From Crocinitomicaceae bacterium (GTDB taxonomy: Bacteria > Bacteroidota > Bacteroidia > Flavobacteriales_D > Crocinitomicaceae), in assembly GCA_030833265.1 (NCBI GenBank), contig JAURHO010000002.1, forward strand, positions 1 through 37,787: a DNA stretch of 37,787 nucleotides, written 5' to 3'. A program made the position numbers and the translations under genes. The notes beneath the pieces were generated by a model, which had not been told where the DNA came from, ran no database searches, and saw only the letters and a list, made by a program, of their open reading frames with translations. Of the stretch, positions 26,030 to 34,152 are shown piece after piece. Position 1 is the stretch's first letter. Every line of letters starts with the position of its first letter.

Positions 26030-26344
26030 ATGGTTCTATATAATGTAACAGTAAGTATAGATGCTGCCGTTGAACACGAATGGCTGCGTTGGATGCAAGA
26101 AGAGCATATTCCTGCCGTCATGCAAACGGCTTGCTTTGAAGAATGCAAGTTGTCAAGAGTCAATGGCGAAGAAGATGGCGGCAAAACTTATGCTGTACTT
26201 TATTTGGCTCCGGATCAGGCAACCCTTGATCATTACCAGGCACATTTTGCGCCCGCTTTGCAGAAAGATCATACCGATCGTTTTCTTGGAAAATTTGCAG
26301 CCTTTAGAACCACCTTATCCGTAGTTAAGTCTTTCAAGAAATGA
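26030..26344 (+). CDS. DUF4286 family protein
   Basis: 104 residues with the family's opening LYNVTVSIDAAVEHEWLRWMQEEHIPAVMQT and the later TYAVLYLAPDQATLDHYQAHFAPAL. It looks like a ferredoxin-like alpha/beta (dimeric barrel) fold; no active site is known. The stop overlaps the rsmA start by 4 nt (ATGA), so the two are translated together. This coupling to an rRNA methylase is the only functional clue. Confidence 0.85.
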   Translation: MVLYNVTVSIDAAVEHEWLRWMQEEHIPAVMQTACFEECKLSRVNGEEDGGKTYAVLYLAPDQATLDHYQAHFAPALQKDHTDRFLGKFAAFRTTLSVVKSFKK

Positions 26345-27138
26345 GTGTTAAACCAAAAAAACAATTAGGCCAACACTTTTTAAAAGACGCCGGGACCTGT
26401 CAAAAAATTGCCAAGCAAGTGATCTGGACAAACGACACCAGAAAAGTGCTTGAAATAGGCCCAGGAATGGGTGCACTCAGTAAGTATTTGTGGGAAATTC
26501 CTGAAATTGATCTTTGGTTATTAGACGTTGATATTGAGTCTATTGACTATCTCAGGGCACATTACCCAGCACATGCAGACCGAATCTTGTTTGGAGATTT
26601 CTTGCGTTTGCGCCCAGAAGAGCTTTTCGGAGACGACTCCTTTATAGTTGTTGGAAATTTCCCGTATAATATTTCTTCTCAAATTTTATTTAAGTGTCTT
26701 GAGTACCGCAATCAGGTTCCTCAAATCATGGGAATGTTTCAAAAAGAGGTTGCCGTTCGCGTAGCGCAGGGTCCGGGTTCTAAAGAATATGGCATTATCA
26801 GTGTGCTACTCCAAACTTTTTATGATATCCATTATTGCTTCACAGTAGACGAACACGTTTTTATTCCGCCTCCAAAAGTTAAGAGTGGTGTGATTCGTTG
26901 TGTGCGCAATGAAAGAGACGCCTTGCCTTGCGATGAAAAACTGTATTTTCATGTGGTTAAGATGGCTTTTAATCAGCGCCGCAAAACCCTTAGAAATTCA
27001 TTGAGGCAGTTGCTCAAGGACCATCCGTTACCGCCGAAATTTGAGAGTCAGCGCCCTGAGAAATTAAGCGTGGATGACTTTATTGAGTTGACATGTCTGA
27101 TCGAACAATGGACCGCTGAGGCTAACGCTCAGGAATAA
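26341..27138 (+). CDS. rsmA: 16S rRNA dimethyladenosine transferase RsmA (KsgA)
   Basis: 265 residues; dimethylates the two adjacent adenines in the 3'-terminal hairpin of 16S rRNA using S-adenosylmethionine. Opening KKQLGQHFL is diagnostic, motif I is VLEIGPGMG (37-44), and the catalytic NFPYN motif lies at 106-110. The C-terminal part contains FNQRRKTLRNSLRQLL. Translationally coupled to the DUF4286 gene. Its last 17 nt overlap the end of the convergent MORN-repeat gene. Confidence 0.96.
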   Translation: MSVKPKKQLGQHFLKDAGTCQKIAKQVIWTNDTRKVLEIGPGMGALSKYLWEIPEIDLWLLDVDIESIDYLRAHYPAHADRILFGDFLRLRPEELFGDDSFIVVGNFPYNISSQILFKCLEYRNQVPQIMGMFQKEVAVRVAQGPGSKEYGIISVLLQTFYDIHYCFTVDEHVFIPPPKVKSGVIRCVRNERDALPCDEKLYFHVVKMAFNQRRKTLRNSLRQLLKDHPLPPKFESQRPEKLSVDDFIELTCLIEQWTAEANAQE

Positions 27139-28828
27139 AGCCCTCTTTTTCTTTTTTGCCAACTTCTTCACCGTACCTAAAGACTTTTCTACTGACAATC
27201 TTGCCATTCTCATTGAAAGCAATGAAATCACCGTGCTTAAGGCCGTTTTTATAATTGATTTCATAAACCAAATGGCCATAGCGGTCATATTGTCTGAAAA
27301 CACCATCTAGTTGCCCATTTTGGTATTGCGCTACAATGGTAGGTACAACCCCACCTGGGTAATAGTTAGTCCAAGTACCGTGCTTTTGTCCATTTTTATA
27401 CTTGCCGATTTCTTTCAATTGAAAGTCAATATGGGAATAAGCCTCATAAGAGCCATGAAATTCGCTCACATTTTCTTTGTAGCCCATTCTATTGAGACCT
27501 TCAGAAATATTTTTTTGCGCTAAGATTTTATAGTGCTGCTTTTCTTTGAGCCTTCCATTGGAATAATAGAGCAACCATTCTCCGACTTTTAGCCCATCCT
27601 TGTAGGTTCCTTTTAAACTAACTACGCCGTCTGGGGTATACGAAATCCAGGGACCTTCCAATTTTCCGGTACGAAACGAAGATTTATTTTTGAGGCGTCC
27701 GTTTTCCCAGTAGTTTTTCCATTCGCCTTCTTCCAAACCATTTGCATAGCGACCACTCATTAAAAGGGTAGAGTCTTCGTACCAAGTTTGCCATTCTCCA
27801 TTTTTCTGATCTGTTAAATAGCTCCCTGTTCGGTACAAGGCACCGTTTGGATAATAGTAGGTCCAGTCTCCGGTGCGCAGATCTTTTTGAAATTTGGCAA
27901 CGTAAGAGAGTTGACCATTCGGAAAGTAATAATGCCAAATGCTATCTTGTTTGCCTTCCACAAAATAGCCAGTCATGTCAAGGACTGCATTTTCATTAAA
28001 CCAAATCCAGCGTCCGGTTTTTTGACCTTTGCTGTACATTCCGCAGGTCAAGGTATCTTTTTCAGATAGCATCACGAGGTATTGGCCGTCTAAAGAATCT
28101 AGGGCATAACCGACGCGTTTTTCGAGTACACCATCAAAGCGATAGAATTCCCAGGTGCCGTCTTTTTTTCCATTGACAAATGCCCCTGAAACAGAAAGTA
28201 CACCGTTGGCGGTTCTCTCTTCGAAAGGCCCGGTTTTTAATCCATTTTGAAAGGTGTATGCTTCCTTAACAACCCCATCTACATAATAACTCAGGACCTT
28301 GCCATTGCCATTTTTAATAGTTTGTTTATGCGGCATTTGCTCTTCCCAAAATTCCATCAAATAAATGGTGTCATTGCTCACCACTTCTACAGATTTTGGA
28401 TGACCATCTGTGTAATAATATTCCCAACGACCAACGGGGCTTCCCAAATCAAATTGGCCTTTTGTCAGGAGTTTGCCATCTTCAGCATATTCTTTATAAG
28501 TTGAATCGGGCACATTAAAACTGAAATAAGCTTCTTGCTTAATTTGTTTATTTGGATAATAAAAAGTGCGTTTGCCTTGCAGTCTATTGCGGTAATAATT
28601 AGCTTCTTCCTCGAGCACACCGTCATAGGTAAAAAACTGCCATTTACCATGCTTTTCATCAACAGCTGGTTTTACCACACCGACATAATATGAACCAGTT
28701 CCTTGTACATGCTTTTTTTGAGCATCCCAATAAATACGAACCTTTGGAGATAAGTTTTCTTTTAAGATTTTATAATCTTGGGCTTGTAGGTTGCTCCAAA
28801 GTGCAAGAAAGACGAGAAGGTATCTCAT
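27122..28828 (-). CDS. Secreted MORN-repeat (YwqK-like) protein
   Basis: 568 residues with a signal peptide (MRYLLVFLALWSNLQAQ). The mature protein is nearly all degenerate repeats of about 23 residues of the MORN-variant/YwqK type, consensus G-x-W-x-x-Y-Y-x-N-G-x-L-x-x-x-x-x-Y-x-x-G; I count about seventeen to twenty (for example GEWKNYWENGRLKNKSSFRTG and GDWTYYYPNGALYRTGSYLTD). Such repeats form an extended beta structure and probably bind lipid or protein; automatic names that call the family an antitoxin are not supported here. A Lys/Glu-rich tail (GKKEKEGFIPER) ends it. It starts 11 nt after the LysE-family gene. Confidence 0.85.
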   Translation of the reverse strand: MRYLLVFLALWSNLQAQDYKILKENLSPKVRIYWDAQKKHVQGTGSYYVGVVKPAVDEKHGKWQFFTYDGVLEEEANYYRNRLQGKRTFYYPNKQIKQEAYFSFNVPDSTYKEYAEDGKLLTKGQFDLGSPVGRWEYYYTDGHPKSVEVVSNDTIYLMEFWEEQMPHKQTIKNGNGKVLSYYVDGVVKEAYTFQNGLKTGPFEERTANGVLSVSGAFVNGKKDGTWEFYRFDGVLEKRVGYALDSLDGQYLVMLSEKDTLTCGMYSKGQKTGRWIWFNENAVLDMTGYFVEGKQDSIWHYYFPNGQLSYVAKFQKDLRTGDWTYYYPNGALYRTGSYLTDQKNGEWQTWYEDSTLLMSGRYANGLEEGEWKNYWENGRLKNKSSFRTGKLEGPWISYTPDGVVSLKGTYKDGLKVGEWLLYYSNGRLKEKQHYKILAQKNISEGLNRMGYKENVSEFHGSYEAYSHIDFQLKEIGKYKNGQKHGTWTNYYPGGVVPTIVAQYQNGQLDGVFRQYDRYGHLVYEINYKNGLKHGDFIAFNENGKIVSRKVFRYGEEVGKKEKEGFIPER

Positions 28829-28839
28829 GAGTTTTGAAT

Positions 28840-29505
28840 TTAACGAAACATGAACCTAAACATGAAAAATAAACCAAAAGCCACAAAAGAGACACCGATG
28901 ACTTTGTTAAGAAGATTCAGCATGCGTTCGTTAACGAAGTTTTTAATTTTTTTGGCCGTAAAAATTTTCAAAATATCAAAACTGAAAAACGTAAGAAGGA
29001 TGGTGCCTAGAAAAAGAAACAACATGCTGTTGCTGTCTTCAGTACTTTCTCTTTTGGCTACGGATGCCACACTTAACCAATAAAAAATAACCAGTGGATT
29101 AGCGAAGTTGAGCAGGAAACCTTTTGCGATACTTAGGCCAAGATTTCTTTTGGGGTCTTTACCTTCTGCGAGGTTAAATTTTTCGGTCACCTCTGCTAAT
29201 TCAGCATTGCCCGTTGAAATCTTGGTTTTTTTAAACCAATTAAATACGCCATATATGATGAAAATAGAGCCACCAATAATGTCGAAAAGTTGCTTGTTAT
29301 TACCGGATAAAAGTGAATTGATTTGTTCTACAAATAAAACGGCCAGTAAAATATAAACGATGTCACTGATCAAGACACCGAGATCAAGCGCCAAAGCGCT
29401 GCGAATACCCTTTGTAATGCTGTTTTCGATCAGGACAAAAAAGACCGGACCAGGCATCACGGATAAAATAAGACCAATAGAAAATGCGCGGAACAATAAA
29501 TCCAT
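28840..29505 (-). CDS. LysE/RhtB family translocator
   Basis: 221 residues from the ATG at 29505; an in-frame ATG at 29607 would add 34 residues that break the family's usual start and would lie upstream of the promoter. The protein opens LFRAFSIGLILSVMPGPVFFVLIENSITKGIRSALALDLGVLISD, the LysE hallmark, and has about six membrane helices, with a charged cytoplasmic loop (NWFKKTKISTGNAELAEVTEKFN) in the middle. Members export amino acids or related small solutes; the substrate is unknown. It is the first gene of a unit with the MORN-repeat protein. Confidence 0.88.
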   Translation of the reverse strand: MDLLFRAFSIGLILSVMPGPVFFVLIENSITKGIRSALALDLGVLISDIVYILLAVLFVEQINSLLSGNNKQLFDIIGGSIFIIYGVFNWFKKTKISTGNAELAEVTEKFNLAEGKDPKRNLGLSIAKGFLLNFANPLVIFYWLSVASVAKRESTEDSNSMLFLFLGTILLTFFSFDILKIFTAKKIKNFVNERMLNLLNKVIGVSFVAFGLFFMFRFMFR

Positions 29506-29509
29506 AGAG

Positions 29510-29517
29510 CAAAAATA
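29510..29517 (-). promoter_or_regulatory. -7 promoter element abutting the LysE-family start
   Basis: TATTTTTG on the minus strand matches TAnnTTTG and ends 4 nt before the ATG at 29505. This supports the shorter start and predicts a leaderless mRNA. Confidence 0.5.
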
Positions 29518-29591
29518 ACTTTTCCTGCCACTGAAATGTTTTTTAGCGTTGAATGTTACGGACACTGCGATGTTTATTTCCGGAAATCCAC

Positions 29592-29599
29592 TAAATTTG
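29592..29599 (+). promoter_or_regulatory. -7 promoter element for the small acidic protein gene
   Basis: TAAATTTG matches TAnnTTTG and lies 18 nt before the ATG at 29618. It supports that start over the in-frame ATG at 29549, which is upstream of the box. Confidence 0.5.
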
Positions 29600-29617
29600 T
29601 CACTCAATTTATACGAA

Positions 29618-29977
29618 ATGAAAACATTGCGCGCTAATCAGAAACTTGAACAAATCATTGAAACAGTAGAAAAAAAGGGACTTGCAGCTCCATCACTAGT
29701 TGCTGATCTCAAAGAACTACGTGAAATGGCCTTGCTCGAACAAGACCCATTGGTTGTAAAAGTGCTCCGATTGACCTACGAATTCATCACCGAAAACGAA
29801 TGTTTTGATGTAGAAGCGCAATACGAAGAGGATGAAGAGGGCAATGAATACCCAATTGAAATCGAAGACCAAGAAAATCTTTTGTATTTACTCAACTTGC
29901 TTAAAAACGCTGAGCACAAAATCAACCGCGAAGAGATCAAAGATTACCGCTCAGCACTCAAATTAGAATTGTACTAA
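29618..29977 (+). CDS. Small acidic helical protein, unknown function
   Basis: 119 residues that I do not recognise. The predicted fold is helical with a highly acidic centre (EAQYEEDEEGNEYPIEIEDQENLLYLLNLL) and a basic-acidic N-terminal helix (MKTLRANQKLEQIIETVEKKG). No motif suggests an enzyme. I chose the ATG at 29618 because of the promoter box at 29592 and because the preceding 23 codons are unlike the rest. It is single, divergent from the LysE-family gene, and ends 69 nt before a strong terminator. Confidence 0.65.
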   Translation: MKTLRANQKLEQIIETVEKKGLAAPSLVADLKELREMALLEQDPLVVKVLRLTYEFITENECFDVEAQYEEDEEGNEYPIEIEDQENLLYLLNLLKNAEHKINREEIKDYRSALKLELY

Positions 29978-30046
29978 GCAACCACCAACAAGGGCAATAC
30001 GTCTCGCAATAGAGCAGCCTTTGTTCACGGTTTTAATTACTTGCAG

Positions 30047-30076
30047 AAAAACCTGGATGACCTCCAGGTTTTTTTT
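30047..30076 (+). terminator. Intrinsic terminator between two convergent genes
   Basis: The 11-bp stem AAAAACCTGGA with TCCAGGTTTTT and a 5-nt loop runs into T residues. The A-run on the other flank means it can also act on the AddB-like transcript, whose stop is at 30078-30080. Confidence 0.9.
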
Positions 30077-30077
30077 G

Positions 30078-32879
30078 TTAATTACAAAACTGACAATATT
30101 TGGATGACGGATTATGCTCAAACCCAATTGTTGGGTCGAGTAATTCATTGAGCAAGGCACTGATGCCTTCATTGACCAATTCGGGTACCATGCTCAGACC
30201 TTTGTGTTTTTCAATATTGAGTGAAAAATCACTTTCCCGATTGATCAACGACTCGATTTTTGCTTGGTGGGGTAAAAAGCCAAACTTTTCTTGAAAAAAC
30301 AGGCAATAAAGGCTTAATTGAAGGGTGTGTTTTGGGCTAGAAAGATTGGTGAGCGCGTCGTTTTTTTCGGTATATTTTACATCTTTTGGCTCGGCCTTGC
30401 CCGATTTGTAATCGATGACCCGGTATTGATCTCCAATGCGGTCAATGCGGTCAATAAAACCCACAAAGTTGACCGGAATAGTTTCTCCATTGATATCGTA
30501 AGAGATCAAAAGTTCGAAACGTCCTTCCAGCTGTTCAATATACATAGGCTCAGTTAGTGACTTCACAAAGTTGAGCTCTTTTATTAAAATTTCTTTGGTC
30601 AAATCCAGGGCCATTTCAAAGCTTAGTCTGTTTTTTCCTTTGCTGAACAGTTGTTCGTTCTGATCAAAATAAGCCAAGAATTGTTTTCTGAGTTCGTTAG
30701 GATATAGCGTGAGCATTTTAGCAACGGCTTGCTCGGTGAGTGGGCCTGGAGCGGGTTGAACGGGGTCACCATTTTTATGGCGTTGGGCATATGGTAAATA
30801 CAATGCTTCTAAACAACCGTGAATGAGCGAACCAAAAGTGTTCTGAGCTAAATCTTCTTCGACTTCATCTTCTTCTCCGAATTCAACGACATAGCGGTAA
30901 TAGAAATCGAGTGGGCAAGACAAATATTTTTTTAGTGCAGAGGCTGATACTGATTGTGCTAAATAGTGTTTGATGCGCTCGATAATTGCAGGCGTTTTTA
31001 CAAATTCTGGGCTCAAACTACTTTGACTAGTGCTCGGTATTTGGTATTTATATTCTTCCCATTGGACATGGGGGTTCGTTTGTAACCATTCCATTTCAAG
31101 TTGAAGCAGGTAGCGGCTTCTTTCACTGCTGCCAAGCACTTCACTAGCAGTGGTGTAGGTGAATGTTAAATGACGCGCCTCATGCAATAAGCGGTAAAAA
31201 TGCTGGGCAAAAATCCCTTGTTTATCGCGGTTACTTGGCAAGCCAAAAGCAGCTCGAAGATCCATAGGGATGATACTTTGAACCGGATTGGTGGGTGGCA
31301 ATTTGCCTTCATTCATTCCGAGTACATAGACGTGTTCAAAGTCTAATAAGCGCGTTTCTAATAAGCCTGTGATTTGGAGCCCAGCCGTTGGATTGCCTAA
31401 ATAGGCCAAATGCGCTCGCGTCCAGTGTTGGTAAAAAAGCTTTTTGAAGCTACCCAAGGTCATGGTCGGATAGCCATCGGCTAATAAATTTTCGAACTGA
31501 CGACAACTCTGTTCAAAAGTTAAAATTGCCGTATGCTCAAAGTCATTGGACTGCGGAATAAGCTCAATCAGGAGGCTATTGATTTTTCTAAGCTGTTGCA
31601 GTGCTAAATGCCAATTTTGTTGCCAAGGCGTGCTTAATAACTCAATAATTTGCTGGCTAGCCCCGTCTAAATTGAGTTGTGAAATATTTTGAAAAACCCG
31701 ATTGTATTTAACGGTTTGTTTCTCGGCTGCACTGAGTGCTTGCAGCGCCGTGTGATCAAGACACAAACTGGTAAAAGCATGGTGACAAAAACGTTGAAAA
31801 TCTTTGTGGTAGAGGGCTGTTGTTTTGAATTTGTTTTTGTTTTCTTGAATTTGAAAACAGAGATCAACCCAAGTCCTGATAGGCGTTTGATCTAGCGGGA
31901 GCCCTAGGGTAATATTTGCTTTACCTACATTTATAGGGATATGACGAAGTGCTGCGTGAACTAAAGACTCATCGGCTAAAAGCACCAAGACATCGGCCCA
32001 ATCTTTTACATGAAGGGCCTTGAGTTCGGTGGCAAGTACCTTGACTTGACCAATGTGTTGCGCACATTCAATCACCTTTACCTGATAGACATCGTTTTGC
32101 AGGTCTTTCCTTAGAAATTTTGCATCGGTAATGCCGAAGTGTGCTAAATTTTTACGTTGAAAGGCGCCGGCTTCGTGCTGTGTATTTTCGAAATAATAAG
32201 CGTCAGAGTCAATGAAAAAATCAGCTTGTTTTCTCTTTAATAAAAACTCGACGATGCGCTGTTCAGCACCACTAAGGGCATTGAAGCCAGCAAAAATAAA
32301 GTGCGTATTTTCTGAAAGCAACAATGCTGGGTTTTCTGCTAAAAAGCGATACGCCATTGCCTTTGTAAAGCCATTTTTATCGGCTAATTTTTTTGCCAGT
32401 CCGGTGTGCAAATCTGAAATGTGCTCCCAAAAGGCCATGAATTTTTTTTGGGATAGCGAATAATTTTCTTCATCGATTTGCCAGCTTTCTAAGGCTTTGA
32501 TAGAGGCTAGGTTCTTATAGAGTTGTTCGACGTTAACTAGATATCGATCGACATCATCAAAGTCAGCTAACAAAATAGTTCCCCAACTTAGAAATTCTTC
32601 AAAAGGCTGCGCTTCAGCGCCTAAGACTTCCTGATATACCTCAAAAAGTAGGAGCAGCACGCGTGTGGGATGCACTATTTTTTTAGGACTCAGTTCAGTA
32701 ACCCATTGATCAATAGTTTGTATGACGGGGGCAAGCATGGGCCCGTTGTTTTGCCGATACAAGGCATTTAACAGATATCGTTTGGCACGCTCTGAAGGCA
32801 AAATAACATGGAGGTCTCGGCTTTTTTCGAGTTTTGCTAATATTTCTTTGGCAAGTTGGTCAAGGACTTTCATGAGCAT
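30078..32879 (-). CDS. AddB-like PD-(D/E)XK nuclease/helicase-fold protein
   Basis: 933 residues. The N-terminal two thirds is the inactivated UvrD-like helicase scaffold of AddB/RexB-type proteins (early block LHVILPSERAKRYLLNALY; middle block FEHVYVLGMNEGKLPPTNP, FGLPSNRDKQGIFAQHFYRLLHEA). The C-terminal nuclease (about 650-933) has SCPLDFYYRYVVEFG, FGSLIHGCLEALY and the catalytic DRIDRIGDQYRVIDYKSGKAE with D and K of the PD-(D/E)XK site. In AddAB it works with an AddA helicase in double-strand break repair; no addA is in this window. It starts 3 nt after the TraB/GumN gene, and ATG codons at 32879 and 32873 are both possible. The cysteines for the usual iron-sulfur cluster look incomplete (CQFCN at the very end). 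Confidence 0.85.
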   Translation of the reverse strand: MLMKVLDQLAKEILAKLEKSRDLHVILPSERAKRYLLNALYRQNNGPMLAPVIQTIDQWVTELSPKKIVHPTRVLLLLFEVYQEVLGAEAQPFEEFLSWGTILLADFDDVDRYLVNVEQLYKNLASIKALESWQIDEENYSLSQKKFMAFWEHISDLHTGLAKKLADKNGFTKAMAYRFLAENPALLLSENTHFIFAGFNALSGAEQRIVEFLLKRKQADFFIDSDAYYFENTQHEAGAFQRKNLAHFGITDAKFLRKDLQNDVYQVKVIECAQHIGQVKVLATELKALHVKDWADVLVLLADESLVHAALRHIPINVGKANITLGLPLDQTPIRTWVDLCFQIQENKNKFKTTALYHKDFQRFCHHAFTSLCLDHTALQALSAAEKQTVKYNRVFQNISQLNLDGASQQIIELLSTPWQQNWHLALQQLRKINSLLIELIPQSNDFEHTAILTFEQSCRQFENLLADGYPTMTLGSFKKLFYQHWTRAHLAYLGNPTAGLQITGLLETRLLDFEHVYVLGMNEGKLPPTNPVQSIIPMDLRAAFGLPSNRDKQGIFAQHFYRLLHEARHLTFTYTTASEVLGSSERSRYLLQLEMEWLQTNPHVQWEEYKYQIPSTSQSSLSPEFVKTPAIIERIKHYLAQSVSASALKKYLSCPLDFYYRYVVEFGEEDEVEEDLAQNTFGSLIHGCLEALYLPYAQRHKNGDPVQPAPGPLTEQAVAKMLTLYPNELRKQFLAYFDQNEQLFSKGKNRLSFEMALDLTKEILIKELNFVKSLTEPMYIEQLEGRFELLISYDINGETIPVNFVGFIDRIDRIGDQYRVIDYKSGKAEPKDVKYTEKNDALTNLSSPKHTLQLSLYCLFFQEKFGFLPHQAKIESLINRESDFSLNIEKHKGLSMVPELVNEGISALLNELLDPTIGFEHNPSSKYCQFCN

Positions 32880-32882
32880 TGA

Positions 32883-34103
32883 TCATTCAAACCATACTTT
32901 TTCAAAAAAGGAAAAAGGCCTGTTTGAGTGCATGAATTTGTTCCCGCCATAGCTCTTGATCACGACGAAGTGCGCAGCACCAAATTGAATCTGAACAAAG
33001 TTGAGCCCTTCGGGATAAGTATCTGAAAGCCCATAAAAAACGACTGATCCGTCGTCTAGAATTTTTTTAGTGATGTTAGCACCGGTGGGTGGATTGATAT
33101 AAATACTGGCTAATTCTTCTTGAGAGATATTGGGGTCAAGCACTTGAAGGTCGATTTCAAAGGTGTTGCCTTGACCAAGTTCTCGGTAAACAATGCGTTT
33201 GGTACCGTCTTCGAGGTCTTTGACATAGGGTTTGCCCGGGAATTTAGCAACCAGACCTGAGTTTGGGTCTGAAAAAATATATTCGGTAGGTTTTCTGAGT
33301 TTTTGCTTGGCAACAGGGGCCTTTTCAGCCACAGACCACAGAACGGGCCTTACGCGGTAGCCTTTTGCTCTTAGCAATTGAATGAGGCCATCTTCGCCGC
33401 CTAAATGACCAGCACCCACGGCGCAAAAGAAGCTGGTATTGCCTTTGAGTAAGTTGATTATTTTGTCAAGCATGAGTTTGTTGCGCTTGACTATAACCTC
33501 TTCATAGAGCTGATCTTGAACAGATAAGTTAGATTTCATGAAGCGCTGTAGGGCTTCGATATCGCCTTTGAGATACAATTCTTTCAATTTCTCTTGGGTG
33601 AAAGAATTGATGCCGTTATCAATGATTTTACGCTCGCTTAATTTGAATTCATTGGTCAGGGCATATTGGTCTTCTAGTGCTTCTAGTGCAATAACTGGTT
33701 TGTTGTATTGCAAGGCCAATACTTGAAAATAGGCATCTAAAAATTGTGGCATGCCATTTTCTGAACCGTAAATAGTTTCAGAGCTTTGATCAGAACTGGT
33801 ATAGGATTTTCCTTGGTCGTCGAATTTGGTTTCTGGCAATTTTTTTCGGGTGTCCATCTCCTCGAAAAGTCGATAAATATCGGTTTCAAGGACGAGGGTT
33901 TGCGCTTGCTCAAAAGCAATGTAGACACTATCTGAAAGGTCAAAAAGTGAGCGATCGTTGGCATGTAGGGTGCCAAAAATATAAGATTTGACTTTTGATT
34001 TCGGATGGCTGATTTCCCAAAGTAATTCTTTCTCGGGCAAAATCAATTGTGAAAAGCCTAAGGAGAAGCAACTTAAGAAAAGGAGGAGTACTCTGACCTG
34101 CAT
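32883..34103 (-). CDS. TraB/GumN family secreted protein
   Basis: 406 residues from the ATG at 34103, which gives a clean signal peptide (MQVRVLLLFLSCFSLGFSQ); the in-frame ATG at 34133 is upstream of the likely promoter. The TraB/GumN (Tiki-like) domain spans about 25-285: SYIFGTLHANDRSLFDL with the conserved GTLH, LVLETD, and the late AVGAGHLGGEDGLIQLLRAKGYRV. Tiki relatives are metal-dependent proteases, and the two His-containing motifs are kept, so peptidase activity is possible but unproven. An additional C-terminal segment (about 290-406) has no recognised motif. First gene of a unit with the AddB-like gene. Confidence 0.88.
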   Translation of the reverse strand: MQVRVLLLFLSCFSLGFSQLILPEKELLWEISHPKSKVKSYIFGTLHANDRSLFDLSDSVYIAFEQAQTLVLETDIYRLFEEMDTRKKLPETKFDDQGKSYTSSDQSSETIYGSENGMPQFLDAYFQVLALQYNKPVIALEALEDQYALTNEFKLSERKIIDNGINSFTQEKLKELYLKGDIEALQRFMKSNLSVQDQLYEEVIVKRNKLMLDKIINLLKGNTSFFCAVGAGHLGGEDGLIQLLRAKGYRVRPVLWSVAEKAPVAKQKLRKPTEYIFSDPNSGLVAKFPGKPYVKDLEDGTKRIVYRELGQGNTFEIDLQVLDPNISQEELASIYINPPTGANITKKILDDGSVVFYGLSDTYPEGLNFVQIQFGAAHFVVIKSYGGNKFMHSNRPFSFFEKVWFE

Positions 34104-34108
34104 TGATT

Positions 34109-34116
34109 CAAAGTTA
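34109..34116 (-). promoter_or_regulatory. -7 promoter element abutting the TraB/GumN start
   Basis: TAACTTTG on the minus strand is a full TAnnTTTG match, ending 5 nt before the ATG at 34103. It supports that start and predicts an mRNA with essentially no leader. Confidence 0.55.
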
Positions 34117-34152
34117 AGCAATTCCCTGCACAAGTAGGAAGGCTAGAAAAAC

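Noticed and set aside
27122..28828. Toxin-antitoxin system (YwqK antitoxin) call
   Set aside because: The protein has a signal peptide and about seventeen to twenty MORN-like repeats, and there is no toxin gene next to it; the label is a naming artefact of the repeat family.
30078..34103. Defence island around the AddB-like nuclease
   Set aside because: Neighbours are a TraB/GumN protein, HutI and YraN; no restriction, CRISPR or abortive-infection genes are present, and AddB is a general repair protein.
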